47,945 nucleotides of DNA from Fidelibacterota bacterium. Lineage in GTDB: Bacteria > Fidelibacterota > Marinisomatia > SCGC-AAA003-L08 > JACNLC01. The notes under the pieces are model-generated. The model was not told the origin of the DNA. It did no database searches and saw only the letters and a program-made list of their open reading frames with translations. Positions 19,400 through 28,023 of this stretch are shown piece by piece. Position 1 is the first letter of the stretch, and every line of letters starts with the position of its first letter. The position numbers were made by a program, and so were the translations under genes. The stretch is taken from contig JACNLC010000034.1 of the NCBI GenBank assembly GCA_014381725.1, positions 1 through 47,945 on the forward strand. The letters run 5' to 3'.

Positions 19400-22300
19400 C
19401 TATTTTACACGAGCAATCCCTATCTCTACTGGGATTCCATTTATTTTAATGTTTTCAGTATAATTCTTGTCTTTTAGATTAGTATCCAGTGATACACCCA
19501 AAACTTCGTTAAGGAAGTAATCTTGATGAATTTCTAACGCTGAATGTATTCTATCTTCTGTATTAACTGCAACACTTATTCTATCTTCTACTTCTAGTTC
19601 AGAATCTTTTCTCAAATTTTGGATATGTCTAACTATATCTCTGACAATACCTTCTTTTAGTAAATCTTCAGTTAGTTTTGTATTAATTCCAACAATTAGA
19701 TTTTGTCCCGATGATATAGAGTAATTTTCAACAGGAATTTCCTCAATTACAAATTCTTCAGGAAGAATTTGTAATTTTAAATCATCTGTTGCTAACTCAA
19801 TGTTACGCTTATTTCTGATTTTTACAATTGTATCTTCCTTTGGAAGTTGCGAAATCAAACCAGCGACTTTTTTCATATCTGCACCATATTTTTTTCCTAA
19901 AACTGCAAAATTTGGTTTTATTTGATAAGAAACAATCTCATTTTCATCATCTGTAACTCTTATTGATTTGATATTCAATTCTTCTAAAATCTGTTCTCTG
20001 TTATTAATGAAAATATCCTTCATATTTTCTGGAGCTACGATTACAATTTCAGAAATAGGTTGACGAATTTTGATGTTTGCTTTATTCCTTGCAGACCTTC
20101 CTAAACTAACAAGAGTTACAACTGCATCTATCTCTCGTATCAAGTCATCATCAGATAGTGATTTGTCATATTTTGGGAAATCAGAAAGATGAATACTTTC
20201 AGGTGCATTTTCGTCTGCATTTACTACAAGATTTTGATAAATATCTTCAGCAACGAAAGGTACAATCGGAGCCATTAATTTTGTGAATGTAACGAGAACA
20301 TCATATAAAGTGCTGTATGCTGCCTTCTTATCGATATCACTTTCACTTTTCCAAAAACGCCGCCGATTTCTTCGAACATACCAATTTGATAGGTCATCAA
20401 GAAAACGAAAGATTTCATCCATCAATTTAAAAACTTGAAATTTTTCGTAGTGGTCGGTTGCTGTTTTGACTAACTCGTTAACTTTGGCTAAAATCCATCT
20501 ATCAAGTTGGGTTCTGTCAGAAAATTGAACTTTATCATTAATTGGGTCAAATCCATCTAGAGATGCGTAAGTAACAAAAAACGAATAGGTATTCCACAAA
20601 GTCAGTAGTTGTTTACGGACTTCATCAGCAGCGTGATAACCAAATAACAAATTATGTTCCGGATTTTGTGAAGCATAAAGCCAACGCATCACATCAACGC
20701 CCATTTTTTCTGCGGCGTCGTCAAACCATATTGCGTTTCCCCAAGATTTATGCATATCTCTACCAGTTTCATCCTTAACGAGTGCGTGGCCTAGTAAAGT
20801 CTTAAACGGAGCAGTATTTTCCATTTCAGCTGACATTGCTAAAAGCGAATAGAACCAATTTCTAAATTGCCCAGGGAAACATTCCACCACGAAATCTGCA
20901 GGAAACCACTTTTCCCAATATTCACGATTAGAATGATAATTCATTGTAGAATAGGGAACAATTCCGGCATCAAGCCAAGGATTTCCAACATCTGGAATTC
21001 GTGTCCCAATAAGTCCTGTTTCTGGATGTTTGATTTTCACTTTGTCAATCCAAGGTCTGTGTGGACTATTTCCTTCGAATTCATCCCAACCTTCCACTGC
21101 AAGTTCTTTTAATTCTTCTTTAGAACCTACAACGAAATACGAACCATCATCAAAAACCCAAATTGGAAGTGCTAATCCCCAAAATCGTTTTTTTGAAATC
21201 ATCCAATCACCCATATTTTCGAGCCATTCGAGTTCTCGTTCGTTACCCCATTCTGGAATCCATTGAATATCATCTACAATATTCTTGATTTTATCTCGCC
21301 AATCCATATTGATATACCACTCGTCCACAATTCGGAAAACGAGTTCTTCTCCAGAGCGCCAACAATGTGGATAAATGTGAGGGTATTTCTCAATATGAAG
21401 TAACAATCCTTTTTCTTTGAGATTATCAATAATCTGAGTAGTAGTATCTGGATCTACAGCAGAAAGTCCAGAAAGCCAATCGAAACCTTTAATATATTTT
21501 GCTTCATCATTTAGTGGAGCGATATCAACAAGTCCGATTTTCTTTCCGATTTTGTTGTCAATATCCCCACATCCCGGAGCGATATGAACAATTCCGGTTC
21601 CTTCGCCTGCGACGACAATATCTTGTCCCATATTGTCTTTTCCACCATCAATTACTTTGTGGCAGGAAATACCAGTAACACCTTGTTCTTTCAAAACTTC
21701 TTTTACAAATGGATAACCACCGGGTTCACTTTGTGCTTCTAATTCATCGAACGGACCTTTATATTCCCATCCAACCATATCGGAACCTTTGAGAGTATCT
21801 AGAACGGTGTAACCTCCGTGCTCTTTAAAAATTTGCTCAATTGTCTTGAGCTTGGGGACATCCTTAACCCATTGTTTTTTATCTTTAAACTGCTTTTCAA
21901 GTCGTTGATACTGTAAATTTTCTTTTGCGAAATAGTAAATCGAACCGTCAGCTGCTTGGACTTTCAGGTAATCCAAATCAACATTTACTGCTGCAGAAAC
22001 ATTAGAAGTAAGTGTCCAGGGAGTTGTTGTCCAAACGAGTAGATTTTCATTTTCTCTATCTTTTAATGGGAATTGCACAAAAACAGCACGATGTGCGACA
22101 AGTTTTCGTCCTTCAATAATTTCCATTTGGGAATATGATGTTCCAGAACGACCTGACCACGGAACAACATCGGTTCCACTATAGATTTTACCTTCGTCAA
22201 ATAGTTTTTTTAAGAATGACCAAATTGTATAATTATTCTCATCAGACATGGTATAATAAGAATTGTCCCAATCCATCCAATATCCCAGTCGGATTGACTG

Positions 22301-22714
22301 TTCGATCTGAATATTAGAATATTTTCTAACTCGTTCTTTACATTGATTTACAAAATTTTCAAGTCCATAGTCTTCAATATCGCGCTTGGATTTGAATCCG
22401 AGTTCTTTTTCAACTTCAACTTCAACCCAAAGTCCTTGGCAATCGAAACCATTTTGATACCGCATATCGTAGCCATTCATTGCGTGGTAGCGTTGGAATA
22501 TATCTTTTAAAGTTCGACCCCAAGCGTGGTGTACTCCCATTGGGTTATTGGCTGTAATTGGACCATCTAAAAACGACCATCGCTTATTTCCGGTGTTCTT
22601 TTTCACCAATTTTTGGAAAGTATTTTCGGCTTTCCACTTGTTGAGAATTTTATGTTCTAGCGCAACAAAATCTGTGCGAGTATCTACTTTATTGAATTTT
22701 ACTGTCTTTTTCAT
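19400..22714 (-). CDS. ileS: Isoleucine--tRNA ligase
   Basis: About 1104 residues from the ATG at 22714; an upstream ATG at 22783 would add 23 residues without family similarity. The class I HIGH motif appears as Gly-Val-His-His-Ala-Trp-Gly near residue 60. The editing domain contains Gly-Thr-Gly-Ile-Val-His-Ile-Ala-Pro. The KMSKS position, near residue 655, reads Asp-Met-His-Lys-Ser-Trp-Gly-Asn, so the first Lys and the first Ser are replaced. The C-terminus lacks the Cys pairs of the zinc-binding domain found in many bacterial IleRS, indicating a less common subtype. First gene of the long minus-strand run. Confidence 0.95.
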   Translation of the reverse strand: MKKTVKFNKVDTRTDFVALEHKILNKWKAENTFQKLVKKNTGNKRWSFLDGPITANNPMGVHHAWGRTLKDIFQRYHAMNGYDMRYQNGFDCQGLWVEVEVEKELGFKSKRDIEDYGLENFVNQCKERVRKYSNIQIEQSIRLGYWMDWDNSYYTMSDENNYTIWSFLKKLFDEGKIYSGTDVVPWSGRSGTSYSQMEIIEGRKLVAHRAVFVQFPLKDRENENLLVWTTTPWTLTSNVSAAVNVDLDYLKVQAADGSIYYFAKENLQYQRLEKQFKDKKQWVKDVPKLKTIEQIFKEHGGYTVLDTLKGSDMVGWEYKGPFDELEAQSEPGGYPFVKEVLKEQGVTGISCHKVIDGGKDNMGQDIVVAGEGTGIVHIAPGCGDIDNKIGKKIGLVDIAPLNDEAKYIKGFDWLSGLSAVDPDTTTQIIDNLKEKGLLLHIEKYPHIYPHCWRSGEELVFRIVDEWYINMDWRDKIKNIVDDIQWIPEWGNERELEWLENMGDWMISKKRFWGLALPIWVFDDGSYFVVGSKEELKELAVEGWDEFEGNSPHRPWIDKVKIKHPETGLIGTRIPDVGNPWLDAGIVPYSTMNYHSNREYWEKWFPADFVVECFPGQFRNWFYSLLAMSAEMENTAPFKTLLGHALVKDETGRDMHKSWGNAIWFDDAAEKMGVDVMRWLYASQNPEHNLLFGYHAADEVRKQLLTLWNTYSFFVTYASLDGFDPINDKVQFSDRTQLDRWILAKVNELVKTATDHYEKFQVFKLMDEIFRFLDDLSNWYVRRNRRRFWKSESDIDKKAAYSTLYDVLVTFTKLMAPIVPFVAEDIYQNLVVNADENAPESIHLSDFPKYDKSLSDDDLIREIDAVVTLVSLGRSARNKANIKIRQPISEIVIVAPENMKDIFINNREQILEELNIKSIRVTDDENEIVSYQIKPNFAVLGKKYGADMKKVAGLISQLPKEDTIVKIRNKRNIELATDDLKLQILPEEFVIEEIPVENYSISSGQNLIVGINTKLTEDLLKEGIVRDIVRHIQNLRKDSELEVEDRISVAVNTEDRIHSALEIHQDYFLNEVLGVSLDTNLKDKNYTENIKINGIPVEIGIARVK

Positions 22715-22878
22715 AAGCGGTAAATTTACTACTATTATTTTTATTGAAACAATTATTCTTCCGTCGGAAATAAAAAATATCATATCTTCTGTCTAAGTAA
22801 ATTAAATTTAGATTATTTTGGAACATAATAGTAGATTAAATGTTTGAAAATCCTTGAGTATCTCAATAAATTTGCTTT

Positions 22879-23952
22879 ATGGGAAAAACATATAAACAAG
22901 TATTAGCATTAGTTTTCATAACAATTATTCTATCAGGTTTGCGGTTTTTGTCGCTGGATGATGGATTCACCCTAATAAAGAAAAATAAGAATGTTGTATC
23001 AAATGGAATTGTATCTACTTCATTTGAGACTCGCCTAAAAACAATTATCAAGACTGAATATTCTGAACCCCAAATTATAGAGATTCAATTTGCTAAATAT
23101 CTTTACGATAATCAATCAGCAATTTTTATTGATTCAAGAGATTCTATCGAATTCAACGATAGGCATATAAAAAATGCTATCAACATTTCTTATGAAGATG
23201 AATATTGTAGCTCTATTGAGGATTTGAATAAGTCTGAAATATTTGTTATTTATTGTAGTGGATTTGAATGTGATTTGAGCTTAGAGTTAGCAGAATATCT
23301 CGTATATGATGAGGATTTCAAAAAAATTCTAGTATTTGAAGAAGGATTACAAGGATGGCTAGAAAATGAGTTTCCTACTGAAAATGGAGAAATAATTCGA
23401 TACCCTGAAACTAACAGCTATAAAAATTACATTATGATTATTCTGTATAGTTTAATTATTTTCATTGGATTGATATACTTTTATTTTCCGAGGTTAAGAA
23501 ATAAAGGGTTTCATTTAAATAAATTCACAATTCAAATTTGCAGATTAGTTTTAGGAGTCCTTTTCATATATGCTAGTCTTGATAAAATAATAAATCCTGT
23601 TGAGTTTTCTGATTTAATTGATAATTATCATTTTACTCCAGTAATTCTAAATAACTTAATCGCATTATTTATACCGTGGATAGAAATGATACTTGGTCTT
23701 TGTCTAGTGTTTGGAGTATTTTTGGAGGGTGTCACTGTACTAACAATTGCCTTGTACGGTTTTTTTATACTATTAATATTTCAAGCAGTAATTCGTGGGA
23801 TTGATGTTCATTGTGGATGTTTTAGTGTAACGGGTTTAAATGAAAATACTAATTTTCAGCTTGAGTTGATTAAAAGAATATTTGAAGATTTACTACTATT
23901 AGGAATGGCAATAATCGTATGGATTAGTACAAGTTCAAAAAACAAAGGATAA
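22879..23952 (+). CDS. Rhodanese-MauE/DoxX fusion membrane protein
   Basis: 357 residues. A membrane anchor (8-27) precedes an extracytoplasmic rhodanese domain (about 65-175) with Phe-Ile-Asp-Ser-Arg-Asp and the active-site loop Tyr-Cys-Ser-Gly-Phe-Glu-Cys; the first Cys aligns with the sulfur-carrying Cys. Four further membrane segments (about 185-205, 215-240, 255-300, 330-350) form a MauE/DoxX-like domain with His-Cys-Gly-Cys-Phe, a motif common in MauE-type proteins that help thiol-disulfide chemistry. The stop lies one base before the selenoprotein start, so the two are one operon. No clear ribosome site; ATG at 22879 gives the anchor. Confidence 0.8.
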   Translation: MGKTYKQVLALVFITIILSGLRFLSLDDGFTLIKKNKNVVSNGIVSTSFETRLKTIIKTEYSEPQIIEIQFAKYLYDNQSAIFIDSRDSIEFNDRHIKNAINISYEDEYCSSIEDLNKSEIFVIYCSGFECDLSLELAEYLVYDEDFKKILVFEEGLQGWLENEFPTENGEIIRYPETNSYKNYIMIILYSLIIFIGLIYFYFPRLRNKGFHLNKFTIQICRLVLGVLFIYASLDKIINPVEFSDLIDNYHFTPVILNNLIALFIPWIEMILGLCLVFGVFLEGVTVLTIALYGFFILLIFQAVIRGIDVHCGCFSVTGLNENTNFQLELIKRIFEDLLLLGMAIIVWISTSSKNKG

Positions 23953-23953
23953 A

Positions 23954-25117
23954 ATGAAGAAGAATTATAACAAGTTATTTATTTTTGCATTTATGCTGTT
24001 CGGTGTATTTGTTTTTGCTGAAGAGGTTGTTTCAAATCAAATTACTATATTTGGATCTACGAACCTTCACGGTGAAACAGAACCTTGTGGCTGAAAGAAA
24101 AAACCTTTGGGCGGTCTTGCCCGAAAAGCTACTATTGTTGATAAAGTAAAGTCAAATGGATCTTCAGTATTTATTGCAGATGCAGGAAATTTATTTTTCA
24201 AAACTGATAAATATCAGTCAGAAATGCTTAGTGACAAAGCAAAAGTTAGTGCTGATGTTATTTTAGAATCGTTTAACAAAATAGGTTGTGACGCTATTAC
24301 TGTTGGATCAAAAGATTTTGCATTAGGGCTAGATCATTTACTTGGTTTGCAACAAAAAGCGGAATTTCCTTTCTTATCAGCGAATATTAAGGACAAAACA
24401 GGAAATCTAATTTTTGACCCATATACTATTGTGAACAAAGATGGAATTGATGTTGGTTTCATTGGATTAACTTCGATTTTTCAACACAATGACTTACAGG
24501 TTGACGATCCTTTTACAGCTCTCGATAATGTAATTGAAATGGTTCAAGATGGTTCTGATATTATTGTTTTATTGTTCCACGCTGACAAAAAGGATATTGG
24601 CGAATTTAACAAGAGAGATTATCCTATAAACCTAGTATTGCAAAGTAAAATTACAAGAAGATCTAGAGATGGAGGAACTGGCAAAATTCCAGTGTTTACT
24701 TGTGGTAGTAGAGGTAAATATTTATACAAATTCGATTTCACGGTTAGTGAAGGTGATATTCCATTTATAGATACATCAAAAAAAACTGAAGCTATTAGAG
24801 AAGCTAGAAGACAAATAAAAAGCTATGAGAGAAAAATTCAGCGAACACCTAAAAACTCTAAACAATACAAGCAGAAAATCATTGAATTTGAAACAGAAAT
24901 TGGACTTTTAGAAACGGAAATTAATAATGCTGAAAATAAACTAGAAATTGAAATTATAGAATTAGATAAACACATTGTTGATAGGCCAGATATTTTACAG
25001 ATTGTTAGTACTGGAAAAGATAAAATTGAAGCTTTAGGTGGAAGTAAAAATAAGAGACAAGAAGTAAAATCTAACAAAAAAACAAAGTCAGCAGTTCCTT
25101 TATTAGATCAGAATTAG
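23954..25117 (+). CDS. Selenocysteine-containing exported metallophosphatase-like protein
   Basis: 387 residues when the in-frame UGA at 24092-24094 is read as selenocysteine (residue 47). Residues 1-22 are a signal peptide ending Phe-Ala-Glu-Glu. The body follows the 5'-nucleotidase/metallophosphatase fold (Asn-Leu-His-Gly at 37-40, Leu-Ser-Ala-Asn-Ile, Gly-Phe-Ile-Gly-Leu-Thr-Ser), then a coiled coil (about 275-340) and a Lys-rich tail. The redox motif is Cys45-Gly46-Sec47 followed by Pro-Leu-Gly-Gly-Leu-Ala-Arg. In relatives I remember, this reads Pro-Cys-Gly-Cys with a Gly-Gly-Leu-Ala-Arg tail, so UGA replaces a Cys. Both sides of the UGA are in one frame and belong to one protein family. 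A nonsense mutation is the alternative. Confidence 0.85.
24104..24129 (+). promoter_or_regulatory. Candidate bacterial SECIS hairpin
   Basis: Ten bases after the UGA begins a hairpin CTTT-GGGC (24105-24112), loop GGTCTT (24113-24118), GCCC (24119-24122), a GA bulge, and AAAG (24125-24128). The loop is 18 bases after the UGA and contains GGUCU, the sequence I recall as critical for SelB binding in the E. coli fdhF element. It also encodes the conserved Gly-Gly-Leu-Ala, so its shape is partly constrained by protein. Confidence 0.8.
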
Positions 25118-25254
25118 ATTATTGGAAATAAGAGTGTTGATTCAGAGAGAAAATGAAATTAATTTATTTTATGAGCAAAATTATTTGCATAGAAATTTAA
25201 ATAGATTCTAAATTTAGGGGCTGGGTATCAATATGGATATGCAGTACAGATAAG

Positions 25255-25327
25255 GCGAAAGTAGCTCAGTTGGTAGAGCTCCACGTTGCCAACGTGGTTG
25301 TCGAGGGTTCGAGTCCCTTCTTTCGCT
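25255..25327 (+). tRNA. tRNA-Gly (GCC)
   Basis: Cloverleaf with a perfect 7-bp acceptor stem GCGAAAG/CTTTCGC, anticodon stem CCACG/CGTGG, loop TTGCCAA with anticodon GCC at 25288-25290, and a standard TTCGAGT loop. The CCA end is not encoded. First of three tRNA genes. Confidence 0.97.
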
Positions 25328-25356
25328 CAAAAGCCTCGTAAAGGGGCTTTTATTTT

Positions 25357-25428
25357 GGCGTCGTAGCCAAGTGGTAAGGCATCGGTCTGCAAAACCGCAA
25401 TTCACCAGTTCGAATCTGGTCGACGCCT
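25357..25428 (+). tRNA. tRNA-Cys (GCA)
   Basis: Acceptor stem GGCGTCG/CGACGCC is perfect. Anticodon loop CTGCAAA gives GCA at 25389-25391. The anticodon stem has four good pairs and a T-C mismatch at the outer position. TTCGAAT loop present; CCA not encoded. Confidence 0.96.
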
Positions 25429-25477
25429 CAAGGCAATTGCCTTTTTGAAAGTAAATCTCAAGACATAACTCGAATGT

Positions 25478-25562
25478 GCCGAGGTGGTGAAATTGGTAGA
25501 CACAAGGGACTTAAAATCCCTCGGTATTTGATACCGTGCCGGTTCGATTCCGGCCCTCGGTA
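25478..25562 (+). tRNA. tRNA-Leu (TAA)
   Basis: 85 bases with the long variable arm of class II tRNAs (CGGTAT/ATACCG). Anticodon stem AGGGA/TCCCT, loop CTTAAAA, anticodon TAA at 25512-25514. The first acceptor pair is G-T (25478 with 25561) instead of the usual G-C; discriminator A. Not tRNA-Sec: anticodon and acceptor length differ. Confidence 0.95.
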
Positions 25563-25572
25563 CGAGCAACTA

Positions 25573-25605
25573 CCCCTGTAATTACAAGTAGTTACAGGGG
25601 TTTTT
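25573..25605 (+). terminator. Intrinsic terminator after the tRNA cluster
   Basis: Perfect 9-bp stem CCCCTGTAA/TTACAGGGG (25573-25581 with 25592-25600) followed by TTTTT. It ends the tRNA-Gly-Cys-Leu transcript before purL. Confidence 0.92.
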
Positions 25606-25791
25606 AATTGACTGAACCTCATCCAAAAAATACTAACTCTCCAGAAGTTACGAGTTTTTAATTATCAATTGTTATTATAGTATTGTTCTGTTTTTTTCAT
25701 TGTATCTTGTTCGCACAAAATCAAATATGAACTCATCAAATAAGTACCGTAAATTTTAACATCAGATATTCATCAACAATTAGGAGAGACT

Positions 25792-28014
25792 GTGATTAAT
25801 TACCCAAAAGTAACACTAGAAATTGCAACTGAACATGGATTGAAAAAAGAAGAATACAAAAAAATTCAACATATTCTTGGGAGAGATCCAAATTATGTAG
25901 AATTGGGTGTTTATTCGGTTATGTGGAGCGAACATTGTTCTTACAAAAGTTCAATTAAAATGCTTAAAACTCTACCGAGATCCGGAGATAGATTATTGGT
26001 TGAAGCCGGTGAAGAAAATGCAGGATTAATTGATATTGGCGACGGTAAAGCAGTTGCATTCAAGATAGAATCTCATAATCATCCATCTGCTATTGAACCA
26101 TATCAAGGAGCAGCAACAGGAGTTGGTGGTATTATGAGGGATATATTCACGATGGGAGCCCGTCCGCTTGTATCAATGAATTCACTCCGTTTTGGTAGTC
26201 TTGAAAATTCTCGGAACAGATTTTTATTAGAACATGTCGTTGAAGGCATTGCAGATTACGGTAATTGTTTGGGAATCCCAACTCTCGGAGGAGAAGTTGT
26301 TATAGAAGATAGTTATGCAGGTAATCCGTTGATAAATGCTTATAGTCTTGGAATTGTAGATACAAATCACATTGCCAGCGCAATTGCAAAAGGAACAGGA
26401 AATCCTGTTTATATTGTTGGATCAAAAACAGGCCGTGATGGCATTCACGGAGCTACTTTTGCTTCGGTAGAACTTACAGCGGAATCCGAATCAAGAAAAT
26501 CAAATGTTCAAGTTGGTGATCCATTTAAAGAGAAATTACTTTTAGAAGCATCACTGGAATTGTGCAAAAAATCTTGGTTAGTTGGAATTCAAGATATGGG
26601 TGCGGCTGGAATCACTTGTTCTTCTTCAGAAATGTCTGCAAAAGGAGAATGCGGAATTACAATTGATATAAATAAAGTTCCTCGAAGAGAACCGAATATG
26701 AACGCTTATGAATTATTATTATCAGAATCTCAAGAAAGAATGTTGGTCGTAATTGAAAAAGGATTTGATAAAGAACTCAAGGAAATCTTCGAAAAGTGGG
26801 ATTTGGATTGTACTCAAATTGGAAATGTAAACGATACAGGAATGATAAAAGTTTATGAAGATGGAGAATTGATTTGTGATGTCCCATCCGAAACTCTTGT
26901 ATTAGGGGGCGGGGCACCGCAATATGATATGCCTGTGTCTGAACCGGTTTATCTAGATAAAGCAAATCAATTTGATATTCACAATCTTGAAGAAATTACA
27001 GAATATAATAAATCCTTAGTTACATTATTATCGTCTCCAAATATCACAAGCAAACGGTGGGTTTATAATCAGTATGATTCAACTGTTCGTACAAATACAG
27101 TTCAAGCACCTGGTGGAGATGCAGGTGTGATTAGAATTAAAGATTCGCAAAAGGCGTTGGCGATGAGTACCGATTGTAATGGCAGATTCGTCTATCTTAA
27201 TCCAAGATTAGGTGGACAAATTGCTGTTGCTGAAGCGGCACGAAATGTGGTTTGTGCTGGCGGAGAACCGATGGCTATAACTAACTGTCTAAACTTTGGA
27301 AATCCTGAAGACCCCGAAGTATATTGGCAGTTTAAGGAAGCTGTAACCGGTATGGGAGAAGCGTGCAGATCTTTCAATACACCGGTAACTGGAGGTAATG
27401 TTAGTTTTTATAATGAAAGTACAGAAAGCGCAGTTTATCCAACTCCTGTTATTGGAATGGTTGGACTCCTTGACGATGTAGCGCAGTCAACAACAATGGA
27501 GTTTAAGGATTCCGGAGATTTTATTGTTTCAATCGGTTCAATTAATGGAAGTCTGGGTGGTTCAGAATATCTTAAAACTATTCATAAACGAATCGAAGGA
27601 CCAATTCCTCCGTTGAATTTAGAATTTGAAATGCGTGTGCAAGATATTTGTTTGGAAGCAATTAAATCTGGATTAGTTAAATCTGCCCACGATTTATCAG
27701 ATGGTGGCTTAGGGGTGAATATCGCAGAATCTGTGATTAAAAGTAAATCAGGTCTTGGTGCAAAAATTAATTTTGCACGGAAGCTGAGAAATGATGAACT
27801 GCTGTTTGGTGAATGTCAGAGTGTTATTATTGTATCGATTGCTGAGAAACATTTAATTGATTTAGTTACTATCGCTCAACAATATGATGTCCCTACTCAA
27901 ACTATTGGAAGAGTAATTGATGAACCAAAACTTGTTATCAACGATTTGATTAATATTGACAGAGATTCTTTAGAGGATGCTTATCATAATTCATTCGAGA
28001 AGATTATGGAGTAA
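25792..28014 (+). CDS. purL: Phosphoribosylformylglycinamidine synthase subunit PurL (small type)
   Basis: 740 residues, the length of the small PurL that works with separate PurQ and PurS. It uses ATP and glutamine-derived ammonia to make formylglycinamidine ribonucleotide in purine synthesis. Recognisable parts: Trp-Ser-Glu-His-Cys-Ser-Tyr-Lys-Ser near residue 45, Ser-His-Asn-His-Pro-Ser, Gly-Ala-Ala-Thr-Gly-Val-Gly-Gly, and the repeated second half with Ala-His-Asp-Leu-Ser-Asp-Gly-Gly. GTG start with a strong AGGAGAG site at 25782-25788. purQ and purS are not in the window. A KARI-like gene follows after nine bases. Confidence 0.98.
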   Translation: MINYPKVTLEIATEHGLKKEEYKKIQHILGRDPNYVELGVYSVMWSEHCSYKSSIKMLKTLPRSGDRLLVEAGEENAGLIDIGDGKAVAFKIESHNHPSAIEPYQGAATGVGGIMRDIFTMGARPLVSMNSLRFGSLENSRNRFLLEHVVEGIADYGNCLGIPTLGGEVVIEDSYAGNPLINAYSLGIVDTNHIASAIAKGTGNPVYIVGSKTGRDGIHGATFASVELTAESESRKSNVQVGDPFKEKLLLEASLELCKKSWLVGIQDMGAAGITCSSSEMSAKGECGITIDINKVPRREPNMNAYELLLSESQERMLVVIEKGFDKELKEIFEKWDLDCTQIGNVNDTGMIKVYEDGELICDVPSETLVLGGGAPQYDMPVSEPVYLDKANQFDIHNLEEITEYNKSLVTLLSSPNITSKRWVYNQYDSTVRTNTVQAPGGDAGVIRIKDSQKALAMSTDCNGRFVYLNPRLGGQIAVAEAARNVVCAGGEPMAITNCLNFGNPEDPEVYWQFKEAVTGMGEACRSFNTPVTGGNVSFYNESTESAVYPTPVIGMVGLLDDVAQSTTMEFKDSGDFIVSIGSINGSLGGSEYLKTIHKRIEGPIPPLNLEFEMRVQDICLEAIKSGLVKSAHDLSDGGLGVNIAESVIKSKSGLGAKINFARKLRNDELLFGECQSVIIVSIAEKHLIDLVTIAQQYDVPTQTIGRVIDEPKLVINDLINIDRDSLEDAYHNSFEKIME

Positions 28015-28023
28015 ATCTCAGTA

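Noticed and set aside
24107-25117. A separate gene starting at TTG 24107
   Set aside because: It is in frame with the ATG at 23954 and begins inside the conserved Gly-Gly-Leu-Ala-Arg motif, with no ribosome site. It is the downstream part of the selenoprotein.
23954-25117. Genome-wide reassignment of UGA to an amino acid
   Set aside because: Many intact genes here end with TGA at the expected place (pyrB, ahcY, the large lipoprotein, the HAD gene).
25478-25562. tRNA-Sec in the tRNA cluster
   Set aside because: The long variable arm invited the idea, but the anticodon is TAA and the acceptor stem has 7 pairs.
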